32,878 nt of DNA from an uncultured Alphaproteobacteria bacterium (GCA_944390585.1 CALXQI010000008.1:1-32878), one strand, 5' to 3'. Numbered from the stretch's first letter, positions 7,872 to 17,371 are shown. Numbers and translations: made by a program. The notes: generated by a model not told the origin, from the letters alone.

Positions 7872-9215
7872 TTGAGTGCACTAAATTATAGTATAAGAGA
7901 TATTTTGAGGGTAGTTTTACCAATTCTTCTAGCGACTTTATCAGTTAATTTGATGTATGCAGCTGATAGGCTTGTACTTGCGCGTTACTCTGTTGATGCG
8001 ATGAATGCTGCCGCAATGTCATCTTATATTGTTTCTCTTCTGACGTATCCATTCATTAGCATTGCAGCCATAGCCGAGATTTATGTTGGTCAGTATAATG
8101 GAGCAAAACAGTATGATAAAGTGGTTTTGCCAGTATGGCAGATGATTTACTTTTCTTTACTTGCTGAGATACCATTGACAATTTGTGCTATTTTTTCTGA
8201 ATATTTAAATTGGCTGCCAGAATTTTATAAAGAAGATGGAATAATGTATCAAAAAGTTGTGATGTATTTTAGCGAATTTTCTGTTTTATTTGGTGCTGTT
8301 GGCGCATTCTTTATTGGTAGAGGAAAGACAACAATGCTAACAGTTGCCATCGTATTATCCAATATCGTAAATCTAGTTTTAGATATAGTGCTAATTTTTG
8401 GTGTTGACGGGATTGTAAAGCCAATGGGTGTTGCAGGAGCCGCTCTTGCAACAGGGATTGCAAGTCTTTTACAGCTTGTTATTGTGTGCGTTGCTTTTGT
8501 TAGCAAAAAGAATAGAGAACAATATGGAACTCTTAAATATAGAAGCTTTGATAAACAATTATTTATGTCATGTATAAAGGTGGGCGCGCCATTAACTGTT
8601 GGTAGAATATTAGAAATATCTGCGTGGTACATTATATACGTTCTTTTAAGCCATGTATCTAGGGACCTTGCTACGATTAATGGGATAGCGGGTACTATGT
8701 ACGCCATCTTTATATTTTTTGCTGAAGGTTTAAACAAAGGTGTTGCTACTCTATCTGCAAATTTAATAGGACGTGGGGATTTGGATGGTATAAAGCGTTT
8801 GTTTAGAATTTTTAATATTTTTGTTATAATTTTTGCAATACTTCTTATACTGCCTATAGAATGTTATTTAAAAGAAATTTTGCATATTATGATGTTGGAT
8901 ACAGAAAGTATTATACCTTTGTATCCAGCAATAAAAAATGTTATGAGGTTAGAAATAGTTTGTATTAGTGTAGAATCAATAATGTTTGTTGTTTCTGGGA
9001 TTTTATTGTCTGGCGGTGATTCAAAAAAGCAGATCCAAATTAACATGTCGTGCTTGTGGATTGGTATGGTTATACCAGCTTGTATTTTATACTTCACAGG
9101 TAATCTTTGTAAAGTTGAACAAACATATATGTTGGCATGTGTATGGGCAATATCAAGTACAGTTTTGCTATATTACAGGTATAAGAGCTTAAAATGGTAC
9201 AACAAGCTGGTATAA
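7872..9215 (+). CDS. MATE family efflux transporter
   Basis: 447-aa polytopic membrane protein, usual MATE length, expected to export cationic or organic compounds by Na+ or H+ antiport. The N-terminal half shows LPILLATLSVNLMYAADRLVLARY and repeated Ala/Ile/Phe-rich helices; the second half begins KVGAPLTVGRILE, consistent with the two six-helix halves. An upstream ATG in frame lies inside tRNA-Leu(GAG) and is rejected; I choose TTG 7872 (MSALNYSIRD), which has a GGGGTG Shine-Dalgarno at 7860-7865. The 3' end overlaps the following MFS gene by 22 bp, suggesting translational coupling and a shared physiological role. The substrate is not deducible. Confidence 0.88.
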   Translation: MSALNYSIRDILRVVLPILLATLSVNLMYAADRLVLARYSVDAMNAAAMSSYIVSLLTYPFISIAAIAEIYVGQYNGAKQYDKVVLPVWQMIYFSLLAEIPLTICAIFSEYLNWLPEFYKEDGIMYQKVVMYFSEFSVLFGAVGAFFIGRGKTTMLTVAIVLSNIVNLVLDIVLIFGVDGIVKPMGVAGAALATGIASLLQLVIVCVAFVSKKNREQYGTLKYRSFDKQLFMSCIKVGAPLTVGRILEISAWYIIYVLLSHVSRDLATINGIAGTMYAIFIFFAEGLNKGVATLSANLIGRGDLDGIKRLFRIFNIFVIIFAILLILPIECYLKEILHIMMLDTESIIPLYPAIKNVMRLEIVCISVESIMFVVSGILLSGGDSKKQIQINMSCLWIGMVIPACILYFTGNLCKVEQTYMLACVWAISSTVLLYYRYKSLKWYNKLV

Positions 9216-10441
9216 AAATAGAAAAAGTATGGAATGAGCATTTTAGTTTATGGTTATTTGTTTTTACATCTTCTATTACCTGCGGAATTGTTTTTTTTGG
9301 TGCGCTCGTGGGGATGGGGTATATGCTTTCGGAAAGAGGCTTTACTGTTACTAATATTTCAGGGATTTTACTTGGATCGTTGCCGTATAGTTTTAAGTTT
9401 ATTATTTCTCCGATAGTTAAAAATGCTATTGCAAGGCAAAAAGATAAGTGTTTGTACATTAAACGTACATCTATTGTATTGCAGATTATAATGTTTATAG
9501 GAATGTCTTTTTGTGGCGGATATACAAAGGAATCTTATTCAGTTATTATATTCTTAAATTTATTTTTAGTTACTTTAGCAAGTTCTATTAATGATTTATT
9601 TGCAGATTACATACGATTAAGATATTTTACTGGTAAAAGAATTTGTGTTATTACATCTGTTGGGACTATTGGTTTTAAAGTTGGTATGTTGTTATCAAGC
9701 GTATGTGTATTATATATGGCAAATTATTACGGCTGGCACAACGCATTTATTTTTGTTGCATGTTTTATTATATGTAATACTATTTCTTCTATTTTGTTAA
9801 GATTTAATGATACACGTGATGATAATGTAAAGCACATTACAACAATTAAACAATATTTTACATTTTATAAGCAGCTTATGGCAAAATATGGAGCAATTTC
9901 TATTGTGTTACTAATATTGCTTTTTAAAATATCTGATAGTTGTATTAACGGATTAAAGTCTGTTTTCTTACATCAACTTGGAATTGATAAAATATCTTTT
10001 GCAAATATTTCTCAGTTCACAGGGATTATTATTATGGTGATTATGGGGGCTGTATCGAGCATTTGCGTATATAAATTTGGTACAAAAAAGTGTGTCTATA
10101 TTTCTTTTTTATGCGAAATATGCGCTTGTTTATGTTTTTTAATTTTATCATTGGTTAAAACAAGTATTATAGAACTATTCATATTGATTAATATTTCAAC
10201 ATTTTTTCTTAGCTTTTCATCGATGATATATAGAACATATATATCTGAGATTGCTGATGGTGATATAAACTCTTACACAGTCTTGATTTCTATGGGCTCT
10301 CTTTTTAGATCTTTTGCTTCTTACATGGGTGGTATTATAATTGATCACTTTTCTTGGAGTGTTCTTTATGCTGTATGTTGTATTTTTACGATTATATGCT
10401 CAATTGCAATAATAAAAGCTAAAATAAAATGTATATGTTAG
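9194..10441 (+). CDS. MFS transporter, probably AmpG/PAT-like
   Basis: 415-aa protein with about twelve hydrophobic segments. Features that resemble the AmpG/PAT branch of the major facilitator superfamily are the start ITCGIVFFGALVGMGYML-SERGFT, the NDLFADYIRLR block (compare D-x-A-x-D-x-x-R in AmpG), a GWHNAFIFVA segment after helix 6 and a C-terminal GSLFRSFASYMGGIIIDHFSW. AmpG proteins import muropeptides released from peptidoglycan; some intracellular bacteria have several paralogues with other or unknown substrates, so the substrate here is uncertain. ATG 9194 lies inside the MATE gene, overlapping it by 22 bp. A 229-bp AT-rich gap separates it from bamA. Confidence 0.65.
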   Translation: MVQQAGIKIEKVWNEHFSLWLFVFTSSITCGIVFFGALVGMGYMLSERGFTVTNISGILLGSLPYSFKFIISPIVKNAIARQKDKCLYIKRTSIVLQIIMFIGMSFCGGYTKESYSVIIFLNLFLVTLASSINDLFADYIRLRYFTGKRICVITSVGTIGFKVGMLLSSVCVLYMANYYGWHNAFIFVACFIICNTISSILLRFNDTRDDNVKHITTIKQYFTFYKQLMAKYGAISIVLLILLFKISDSCINGLKSVFLHQLGIDKISFANISQFTGIIIMVIMGAVSSICVYKFGTKKCVYISFLCEICACLCFLILSLVKTSIIELFILINISTFFLSFSSMIYRTYISEIADGDINSYTVLISMGSLFRSFASYMGGIIIDHFSWSVLYAVCCIFTIICSIAIIKAKIKCIC

Positions 10442-10670
10442 TTTTTTATATTTGTTGTTGCTTATATTTTTATTACTTGATTGTGTGAGATATTGATCAA
10501 ATTGGATATATAATAATAGCATGAGTATAGAACTATATAAGCAACAGTATTTTTAGTATAGATAAGGTATAGTTTTTAAAAAATAAATAAGATATATATT
10601 ATTTTAAAAGTTGATTTTTTACACTGTTTTTTGAGAAAATGCTGTATCTTGCGTAATAGATGTTTTTGTA

Positions 10671-13223
10671 ATGAGCTTTAGATGTATTTTGTGTGCGTTG
10701 CAGTGTTGTGCGTTATTTTGTGCATATGATATCTCAGCTGAGCAGATAAAGAAGGTAGAGTTTGTTGGATGCCAGCGTGTTAGTAAAGAGACTGCTAGTA
10801 TGTATTTTCCGTTGCATGTAGGTGATTTTGTTGAAGAGACAGATGTGAATGATGCTGTAAAATCTCTATATAGCACTGGTTTTTATGAAAAAATATCAAC
10901 AAAGATACATAAAGGTGTACTAACTGTAGATGTTGTTGAGTATCCAGTAGTAGAGAGGGTTGCGTTTGAAGGCAATTCTAGCATAAGTGACCAAGACATT
11001 ATAAGTAATGCCAAGATTATCCCAAATAGCGTCTTATCTCCTGGTAAGATTAGAGAAATACAACAAGGTATTTTGGAAGTATATAGGCAAATGGGGTTTT
11101 ATGGGGCATCAGTTATAGTTAAGACCGTTAAACAGCCAAATAACAAGGTAATCTTAGTTTTTGAAGTTAAGGAGGGTAAGAAAGCAAAAATACGTGAAAT
11201 ACGTTTTATAGGTAATAAACACTTTAGTTCTAGAACGTTGCGTGATGTGATTTCATCAAAAGTTACAAGGTTATTAAGATTTTTTGTGAACGATGATATT
11301 TATACTCCAAGTAGATTGCAGCTTGATAAACATTTATTAGAAAAATATTACACAGAGCGTGGATTTGTTAAAGCTAGAGTTGTGTCTGCTGTTGCTGCAC
11401 TGAATCAAAACAAAAGTGGCTTTGTTATTACTTTTACAATTGATGAAGGTGAGCAGTACAAAGTGAACAATGTTGTAGTAAAAAGTACTGTGCAAGGATT
11501 TGATTGTGAGAAAGTACAAAAAAAATTGTATAGTAAAAAAGGAAAAGTATATAACTCATTACTAGTTGCTGCAGATACAAATATTGTTGCTAGGGAATCT
11601 TTAAATGATGGGAGTGCTACAAAAGTCGTACCAATTACAAAGTGTGATGATGATAAAAAGAGTGTAGATATTACTATTCATGCAATGGAGATTGAAAAAA
11701 TATATATTTCTAAGATTGTAATTCTTGGTAATACGAGGACGCGCGAGCATGTAATACGTCGTGAGCTTGTACTGCATGAGGGGGATGTTTATACAGAAAA
11801 CTTAGCTAATTTATCAGAAAGCAGATTGTATGATCTTGGATTTTTTAAAAGCGTAAAGGTTAGTGCTGCTCCGGACCCAAATTCTGTTGGTCGTTGTGTT
11901 GTCTATATCGAAGTTGAAGAACAGCCTACTGGACAGGCAGCATTTTCTATGCAATACACTTATTTATCTGGGTTAGGCACAAATGTTGCATATTCAGAGG
12001 CAAATTTTTTGGGCACTGGCAAGAGCTTTGCAATTTCTATCTCTTCGCAAAGAACGTATAAGGATAAGCGAGAAGTTTCTGATAGTCAAGAAAAGATCAC
12101 AATGTCAGATGGGCAACAAATGCCAAAGGCAAAAATAGTTAGAAAAAAGAAGTTTGAAATATTGCATAATGTAACAACTTCTGTTGGAAGTAAACATATA
12201 TTCAACACAAATATTGATGGTGTTGTAAGCTTATTTTCAAGAAATGCAAGTAGCTTTTCTGCTGTGGATATGCGAGAGCTAGGTGGCTCTTTTGGTATTA
12301 GTTATAAATTGAATGATAATTTTTATCAAGAAATTGAGTATATGCTTACACAAAGAAGGTATGGCGGTATATACGAATATGAAAGTCCGATTTTTAAACA
12401 GATGTATATAAAGAAAAATGCACAAGGGAAATGGCCATTTAAGTATGATGATATAAAATACAAAAATTGCGTATCATCCTCTATAACACACACAATTGGC
12501 TATGATGTTTCTTTCTTGACTGGCTTGCGTGGAAATTTTAACGCTAGTTTGCAAACAACGTTTGCTGGAATTGGTGGTGGTGTTAGACACTTAGCAAATG
12601 AATTAACTTTGTCTTATTCATGGAAGATTTTTGGCAATACAAGTGCAAGTATAATAGCCAGAGGTGGAATTATGACAAAAATTGGTAATAAACCGATTAG
12701 CATTGTCGATTCTTTTATTTTGGGAGATTCTGGCTTTAGAGGATTTGCTGTGGGTGGTATTGGTCCACAGGCTGTATATGGGCGTGTAAAGTATGTTGAA
12801 AACAAGAAGAAGGAGATTGTTGCTGTACCTACATCTGTTGCTGACCAGTATATTGGTGGCAAAAAGTATTGGACGTTGACTACACAATTATCACTACCGC
12901 TAGGATTCCCAGAAGAATTTGCTGTACGCTTTTTGACGCTCTTGACTGCTGGTTGTGTTTGGGATCCGCCATATACTGGTGATGATGTTATAAAAAAAGT
13001 AAAAAATGATATCGTAAGGTGTGATGACGAAATAGTAGATAATGAACATCATTTATATACACATAAAATTATTAATTCAAAGAAGATTAGAATGTCGCTG
13101 TCATTTGGTATACATTTAGTTACGCCTATGGGCCCAATGTCAATCTATTACTCTGTTCCACTTGTAAAACATAAGAGCGACACGTTGCAACGTATTGGCT
13201 TTGAATACTCAACAGTGTTTTAG
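10671..13223 (+). CDS. bamA: Outer membrane protein assembly factor BamA
   Basis: 850-aa essential outer-membrane protein that folds beta-barrel proteins. After a short signal region (SFRCILCALQCCALFCAYDISA) come POTRA domains, recognisable from repeats such as KVEFVGCQRVS, RVAFEGNSSISDQDI, EIRFIGNKHFSSRTL and KIVILGNTRTREHVI; five fit in residues 25-420. The C-terminal barrel contains the diagnostic loop motif (V/F)RGF as GDSGFRGF, with F689-R690-G691-F692, then GPMSIYYSVPL and a terminal Phe typical of outer-membrane barrels. Length is slightly above the usual ~800 aa. There is no clear Shine-Dalgarno before ATG 10671. The usual neighbours rseP, skp or lpxD are absent, so it stands alone between the MFS gene and an exported protein. 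Confidence 0.96.
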   Translation: MSFRCILCALQCCALFCAYDISAEQIKKVEFVGCQRVSKETASMYFPLHVGDFVEETDVNDAVKSLYSTGFYEKISTKIHKGVLTVDVVEYPVVERVAFEGNSSISDQDIISNAKIIPNSVLSPGKIREIQQGILEVYRQMGFYGASVIVKTVKQPNNKVILVFEVKEGKKAKIREIRFIGNKHFSSRTLRDVISSKVTRLLRFFVNDDIYTPSRLQLDKHLLEKYYTERGFVKARVVSAVAALNQNKSGFVITFTIDEGEQYKVNNVVVKSTVQGFDCEKVQKKLYSKKGKVYNSLLVAADTNIVARESLNDGSATKVVPITKCDDDKKSVDITIHAMEIEKIYISKIVILGNTRTREHVIRRELVLHEGDVYTENLANLSESRLYDLGFFKSVKVSAAPDPNSVGRCVVYIEVEEQPTGQAAFSMQYTYLSGLGTNVAYSEANFLGTGKSFAISISSQRTYKDKREVSDSQEKITMSDGQQMPKAKIVRKKKFEILHNVTTSVGSKHIFNTNIDGVVSLFSRNASSFSAVDMRELGGSFGISYKLNDNFYQEIEYMLTQRRYGGIYEYESPIFKQMYIKKNAQGKWPFKYDDIKYKNCVSSSITHTIGYDVSFLTGLRGNFNASLQTTFAGIGGGVRHLANELTLSYSWKIFGNTSASIIARGGIMTKIGNKPISIVDSFILGDSGFRGFAVGGIGPQAVYGRVKYVENKKKEIVAVPTSVADQYIGGKKYWTLTTQLSLPLGFPEEFAVRFLTLLTAGCVWDPPYTGDDVIKKVKNDIVRCDDEIVDNEHHLYTHKIINSKKIRMSLSFGIHLVTPMGPMSIYYSVPLVKHKSDTLQRIGFEYSTVF

Positions 13224-13224
13224 G

Positions 13225-13247
13225 ATATAATGTGCTAGGCATTATAT
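13225..13247 (+). terminator. Weak AT-rich hairpin after bamA
   Basis: Perfect 8-bp inverted repeat ATATAATG and CATTATAT around a 7-nt loop, starting 2 bp after the bamA stop. It lacks a GC-rich stem and a clean T-run, so terminator function is doubtful, but its position is right. Confidence 0.25.
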
Positions 13248-13391
13248 ATTGTACTGTTTTATATTTTGTTTATTTGTAGATTAAAAATTTCATTATTTAT
13301 AATATTATTTTATATTAAGTAAAAAACACTTGCATGTTTGCGTAAAGATGTTCTAGTGTAGTATTAGAGACGGTATTAATACTTATGGATA

Positions 13392-14993
13392 ATGAAACAT
13401 CTTTCAACAACATTAATGATATTAGCAGTGCAATGTATATCTAGTGCAAATGTTATGTGTAGTGAGCATCACAGTAGGCACTGGAATCGTTCAAGCCATA
13501 CACATGGAGTTTCGCAAATACAAGAACGAGCTCTCGAACGACATCTTTCAGATGAACAAGAATCTCTTACAGAGGGACAAGAGTCTCTTCAAGGAAAACA
13601 AGGCCAGTTAACGACTAATAGAAGCAAACACAAACAACAGAACAAAGATATTGGGATGAGCAGTTCTTCTCGTATGAGGAGCCGCCACCATGAAAAACAA
13701 GTTATGACAATTACTGATGAAGAGCTGGAAAAAGTTACTAGATCTAGCAAACATTCTGATAAAGATAAAATTGAACATGCTCCTCGTAGACCTACTAGCA
13801 ATAAAAATAGGCAAAGTGGACAGCATAATAAATTGGTAATAACAAATGTTCCGGTACACAGTAGTAAAAACTTAAGCAGTCCTTACGTGAGTAGTAGTGA
13901 TGGAGAATCTAATAAAGAAGACGAAAAAGGCTCATTCTTTAATGGGATATGTGTGAATTTGTGTTATTTATTACGTACTGGCAGGATATATTTGGATAAA
14001 TATAGAGATGTAAATAAAGAAAAAGCAAAAGATGTTAATAGTATGATTAGAAAAATAGATCGAAATTTTGATAATATAATTAGATTGGAAAATAACCTGG
14101 ACAATGCAAAAAAAGTGCTGATGCGAAAAGATATATTAGACATAGGTGGAATTCACAATCTACATAAACAGTGTTTGCGACAAAAAAAAGCGAGCCAAGA
14201 TTTAATATATGCATACAGCAACATGGTGCAAGATGAATTGAGAGTGTTCAATAAAGTTTGTCTTAGTTATCAAACATATAATGGGGTAGAGGATGTTCAG
14301 GGTGAATTGTTGAACTGTATTAATAGTATGTTTGGTGTTGGGGTGAAGTTAAACACAGTTTGTGAAACCTGGAGATCTATACTAAACAGCATTGAACAGG
14401 ATATTGTGAATTACTATGATGCATTATGCAGTTTTACAAATTTTTATGAAATTGATACGAAGATACGCGCAAATGATATCACACTTGGTGATGCTATAGA
14501 TGCCATACAGCAGAAAATGAAAGAAGGGATAAAGCCGCACTTCATCTCTAGAATGTATTATACAATGCTAGATATTGGTAATCAGATTCTTGCTAGTAAT
14601 AAAAATAAAGAAAGTTCTAATCAAGATGAAGACAAGAGTAAAGAAAGCTCTGATCAAAAGAAAGAAAGTGTTGATCAAAATAAAAATGTGAAATGTGCGA
14701 TAATTGGGTTGCCTTACATTATGAGGGATGAAAATAGTGATTATTATGGCGTGCATCATGTTCTTTTGTCGTTAAATCAAGAAGGATATAGTTGGAATGA
14801 TGTAATTGCATGTACAAATGCTTTTCTTGATGGATGCAAATCAAAAATAAATGCAGTAGTAGCCAAGCATAACAAAGATATTAACAAACAACTGGTAAAG
14901 TTTCTGGTGCAGAAACCTTTGTACGGCCCATCGTTTGAATACAATTGGAGACAAGATTGGTGTGTGAGAAAACTGATTGAAAAACTAGTCTGA
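13392..14993 (+). CDS. Exported helical protein of unknown function
   Basis: 533-aa protein, no recognised family. A Sec signal peptide is likely (STTLMILAVQCISSANVMCS before EHH). Residues about 25-170 are hydrophilic, Ser/His/Gln/Arg-rich and probably disordered, with short repeats (DEQESLTEGQESLQGKQGQ). Residues 180-395 look alpha-helical, starting NGICVNLCYLLRTGRIYLDKY, with regularly spaced Cys and Leu and no transmembrane span. A short tandem repeat (NKESSNQDEDKSKESSDQKK) links this to a C-terminal domain of about 110 residues that ends FEYNWRQDWCVRKLIEKLV. The weak sequence GGAT precedes ATG 13392. The architecture of signal peptide, disordered linker and helical domains would suit a secreted effector or periplasmic protein; this is inference only. 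Confidence 0.75.
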   Translation: MKHLSTTLMILAVQCISSANVMCSEHHSRHWNRSSHTHGVSQIQERALERHLSDEQESLTEGQESLQGKQGQLTTNRSKHKQQNKDIGMSSSSRMRSRHHEKQVMTITDEELEKVTRSSKHSDKDKIEHAPRRPTSNKNRQSGQHNKLVITNVPVHSSKNLSSPYVSSSDGESNKEDEKGSFFNGICVNLCYLLRTGRIYLDKYRDVNKEKAKDVNSMIRKIDRNFDNIIRLENNLDNAKKVLMRKDILDIGGIHNLHKQCLRQKKASQDLIYAYSNMVQDELRVFNKVCLSYQTYNGVEDVQGELLNCINSMFGVGVKLNTVCETWRSILNSIEQDIVNYYDALCSFTNFYEIDTKIRANDITLGDAIDAIQQKMKEGIKPHFISRMYYTMLDIGNQILASNKNKESSNQDEDKSKESSDQKKESVDQNKNVKCAIIGLPYIMRDENSDYYGVHHVLLSLNQEGYSWNDVIACTNAFLDGCKSKINAVVAKHNKDINKQLVKFLVQKPLYGPSFEYNWRQDWCVRKLIEKLV

Positions 14994-15721
14994 TAACAGT
15001 ATGTTAGAATATATCGGTGCAGTTGCATGTTCTCTGATCTTGAAGTAGTGTTTTTGGGACATTAGCACGGCCAACTCCTTTCTACTAACGGCAGTAGTTT
15101 TGAGTTATTAAATGGTATACTATCAGAGTAGTGTTCCATTGCCCCACAGCTTTTGATTAGCTTTTTGTACTTGGCATTAACTTACTATACTGTTGTTCTT
15201 ATGGTATTTTTAGAATAATGGCATAGTGCGACTCCTTTTTAACATGGAATCTAGTTTTGACCCATTAAAGAGTATCCAGCCAGAGCAGTTTCCTTTCACT
15301 TTTATCTTTTAGTTAGCTTTTGTACTTAGTCTTAACCTGCTTATGCCGTTGTTCTTATGGTATTTTTAGAACATTAGCTATAGTGCAACTTCTTCTTAAA
15401 GACAGCATCCAGTTGATTTATTTAAATATCTATAATATCAACAGGCTGCTTTTAACAAAAAGCTATGAATTTATTTTTACTCTTAAACAAATTATTTAAC
15501 CAAGGATTGGATCGATCTGTTTTATGGATTACCATTCAATGTTTGTGCAGTACTAATTTCAGTTAAATTATTTTACACATAAATGAATTATATACGAATA
15601 TTTCAACAACTATTGTACAAAGCATTTACTAACTGATAGTCAATGTTTTTGCTATTTACACATCCACTCATCGCCTACAATTGGTGTTTTCGCATTATAT
15701 TTATTGCTAAAAGTGTTGTAA
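14994..15721. other. Long non-coding region with decayed tandem repeat
   Basis: 728 bp between two convergent genes with no ORF of useful length and stop codons in all frames. Its first 440 bp hold three diverged copies of a ~156-bp unit, listed separately. The remaining ~270 bp (15450-15721) are plain AT-rich sequence in which I see no gene or RNA. Confidence 0.6.
15041..15435. repeat. Diverged ~156-bp tandem repeat, about 2.5 copies
   Basis: GTTGTTCTTATGG occurs at 15192 and 15348, exactly 156 bp apart, and is followed each time by TATTTTTAGAA. Copy A (about 15041-15196) aligns to copy B (15197-15352) through landmarks such as AGTTTTGA..ATTAAA, AGAG(T/C)AGT and TTAG(C)TTTT(T)GTACTT; copy C (15353 onward) is truncated near 15435. 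Identity between copies is clearly partial. The period is 52 codons long, so a dead repeat-protein gene is possible, but stops interrupt all frames today. Confidence 0.7.
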
Positions 15722-16993
15722 TTAATCTTCAAGTAATTTATCTATTTCTGCTTTTGATAATGTTTTTGTGCTATTAGTTTCGCACTTGTCGATCAAAAAC
15801 TGTATAGTTTTTCGCTCAATCAAACTAGCTTTTTTATAATTAACAGCTCCTGGATTTTGTCTATAATACTTTATAATATTATCAGATTGCATAGGATTAC
15901 TGTATACTTCAGAATATATAGCTTGCGTTAATTCTTTTTCACTTACGATAATATTATTGTCCTGTGCAATTTTATTAATTACATAACCAAATTTAACACG
16001 TTTATCAATTAAATCTTTATATTCTTCTGCTAACTCCTCCTTGGTTTTTGAGTAATCAGGTTCTGCTGGAGACGCTGATTGCTTGATTGTATTCACAACA
16101 TTATTGGTTTCTTGAATACGCACAGAATCAGGTACAGCAAAATCATATTCTTCTGAAATATAATTCATTAACTGCTGTTTATAGTATAAAAAGATAAGAT
16201 TTTTTGCGCTTTGTTCTATTGATTTGCTGATATTATCATCGTTTAGAGTAATTCCTATTCGCTTTAAATAATCCTCCCACGTCAATCCAATAACACGCTT
16301 TTTTACTGAGCGTAGTATAACATCAAACTCAACACCATTTTCTCCTGACCACATAAAAGATTCATTACATTTTTTTCCAACAAACATTTTAATAAACTCA
16401 TTGTGTTCTTCTTTATTTAACGGAACAATGATGCTTGATGATGTGCTGTGTTTTTTGTTTTCCACACCATTTATTTTACATTTTGCATTGTACATTACAA
16501 AATCGCCACACTGTACAGTATAATCGCCTTCAACATCATCAAAAACTGGTCTTTCGCTCATAATTCTTTGTTTTTCATTCTGTATATCCTCTTCAGAAAT
16601 AGAAATTTCAACCTTGTCCAATTTGCATGCAAAGTATTTTAATGTAAATTCAGGTTGCTGTTCGATTTTTAACGTACAAACAACCTCCTTTCCATGTATG
16701 TACTCATTTTTGATTTCGTACAGAGGTTTGGATGCTGGCAGTAATTTTTCTTCAGTTACAATTTTACTACAAGCATCAGCAACAAGCTCTCTAATCGCGT
16801 GTTCTACTACCTCATGCTCAAAATTTTTTCTTACAATATCAGTTGGTACATGACCTTTTCTAAACCCTTGCATTTTAAACGTCTTTGCTTTTTCTGTGAT
16901 ATACTTACTAATTTGCTCTTCTATTTCTTCAGAAGCAAGTACAATTTTGTATTCATTTGATGTACCGTCAGATTTTATTTTTTCAACACTCAT
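15722..16993 (-). CDS. tig: Trigger factor (ribosome-associated chaperone)
   Basis: 423-aa cytosolic chaperone that binds the ribosomal exit tunnel near L23 and protects nascent chains; it also carries an FKBP-type peptidyl-prolyl isomerase domain. The ribosome-binding signature GFRKGHVP occupies residues 43-50, the same position as in E. coli. The N-terminal domain continues to about residue 120 (PEFTLKYFACKLDKVE), the FKBP-like domain covers about 150-245 and the helical C-terminal arms run to the end. Length is normal. An AAGGAG sequence lies 11 bp before the ATG. The gene follows tRNA-Leu(UAG) by 27 bp on the same strand, so it probably shares that promoter. The usual neighbours clpP, clpX and lon are absent. 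Confidence 0.95.
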   Translation of the reverse strand: MSVEKIKSDGTSNEYKIVLASEEIEEQISKYITEKAKTFKMQGFRKGHVPTDIVRKNFEHEVVEHAIRELVADACSKIVTEEKLLPASKPLYEIKNEYIHGKEVVCTLKIEQQPEFTLKYFACKLDKVEISISEEDIQNEKQRIMSERPVFDDVEGDYTVQCGDFVMYNAKCKINGVENKKHSTSSSIIVPLNKEEHNEFIKMFVGKKCNESFMWSGENGVEFDVILRSVKKRVIGLTWEDYLKRIGITLNDDNISKSIEQSAKNLIFLYYKQQLMNYISEEYDFAVPDSVRIQETNNVVNTIKQSASPAEPDYSKTKEELAEEYKDLIDKRVKFGYVINKIAQDNNIIVSEKELTQAIYSEVYSNPMQSDNIIKYYRQNPGAVNYKKASLIERKTIQFLIDKCETNSTKTLSKAEIDKLLED

Positions 16994-17020
16994 AATGACA
17001 ACAACTCCTTATAACGATAT

Positions 17021-17105
17021 TGGTGCGGATGGGGGGACTTGAACCCCCACGACTTTTGGTCACCAGAACCTAAATCTGGCGTGTCTGCCATTCCACCACA
17101 TCCGC
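17021..17105 (-). tRNA. tRNA-Leu(UAG)
   Basis: Class II tRNA on the minus strand with encoded CCA (17021-17023). Acceptor GCGGATG pairs with CATCCGC, the anticodon stem is CCAGA/TCTGG and the loop TTTAGGT gives anticodon TAG. The T arm is GGGGG-TTCAAGT-CCCCC. It lies directly upstream of tig. Confidence 0.96.
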
Positions 17106-17116
17106 CTGACACATAA

Positions 17117-17145
17117 ATTTTACATCAAACTTAGATAATGAACAA
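17117..17145 (-). promoter_or_regulatory. Candidate promoter for tRNA-Leu(UAG)-tig
   Basis: On the minus strand TTGTTC (17140-17145) and TAAAAT (17117-17122) are separated by exactly 17 bp, and the -10 ends 11 bp before the tRNA. The -10 matches 5 of 6 and the -35 matches 4 of 6 consensus positions. Confidence 0.45.
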
Positions 17146-17281
17146 GTCCATGTTATTTTGCAACCTCCGCAACTATATTTATGTAATTTCAAGTGGAAAT
17201 ACTTATTATTTTATAACATTATGTTATTATACTACAATTTTGTAATTAAGAACTTGTATACACATGCTAAATACTTGTCAA

Positions 17282-17371
17282 TGGCGGATGGGGTGGGATT
17301 CGAACCCACGAAGGAGTTGCCCCCTTGCCGGTTTTCAAGACCGGTGCCTTCAACCTCTCGACCACCCATCC
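17282..17371 (-). tRNA. tRNA-Ser(UGA)
   Basis: Class II tRNA on the minus strand, 90 nt with encoded CCA (17282-17284). Acceptor GGATGGG pairs with CCCATCC, discriminator G. The anticodon stem CCGGT/ACCGG carries loop CTTGAAA, giving TGA, and there is a long variable arm as expected for Ser. The first 22 bases also encode the last codons and the stop of the upstream lpxK-like gene. Confidence 0.96.

Noticed and set aside
10442-10670. Promoter-like TATAAT at 10509-10514 upstream of bamA
   Set aside because: The nearest TTGAT(C/T) candidates give spacers of about 10 or 25 bp, so it is not a convincing promoter in such AT-rich DNA.
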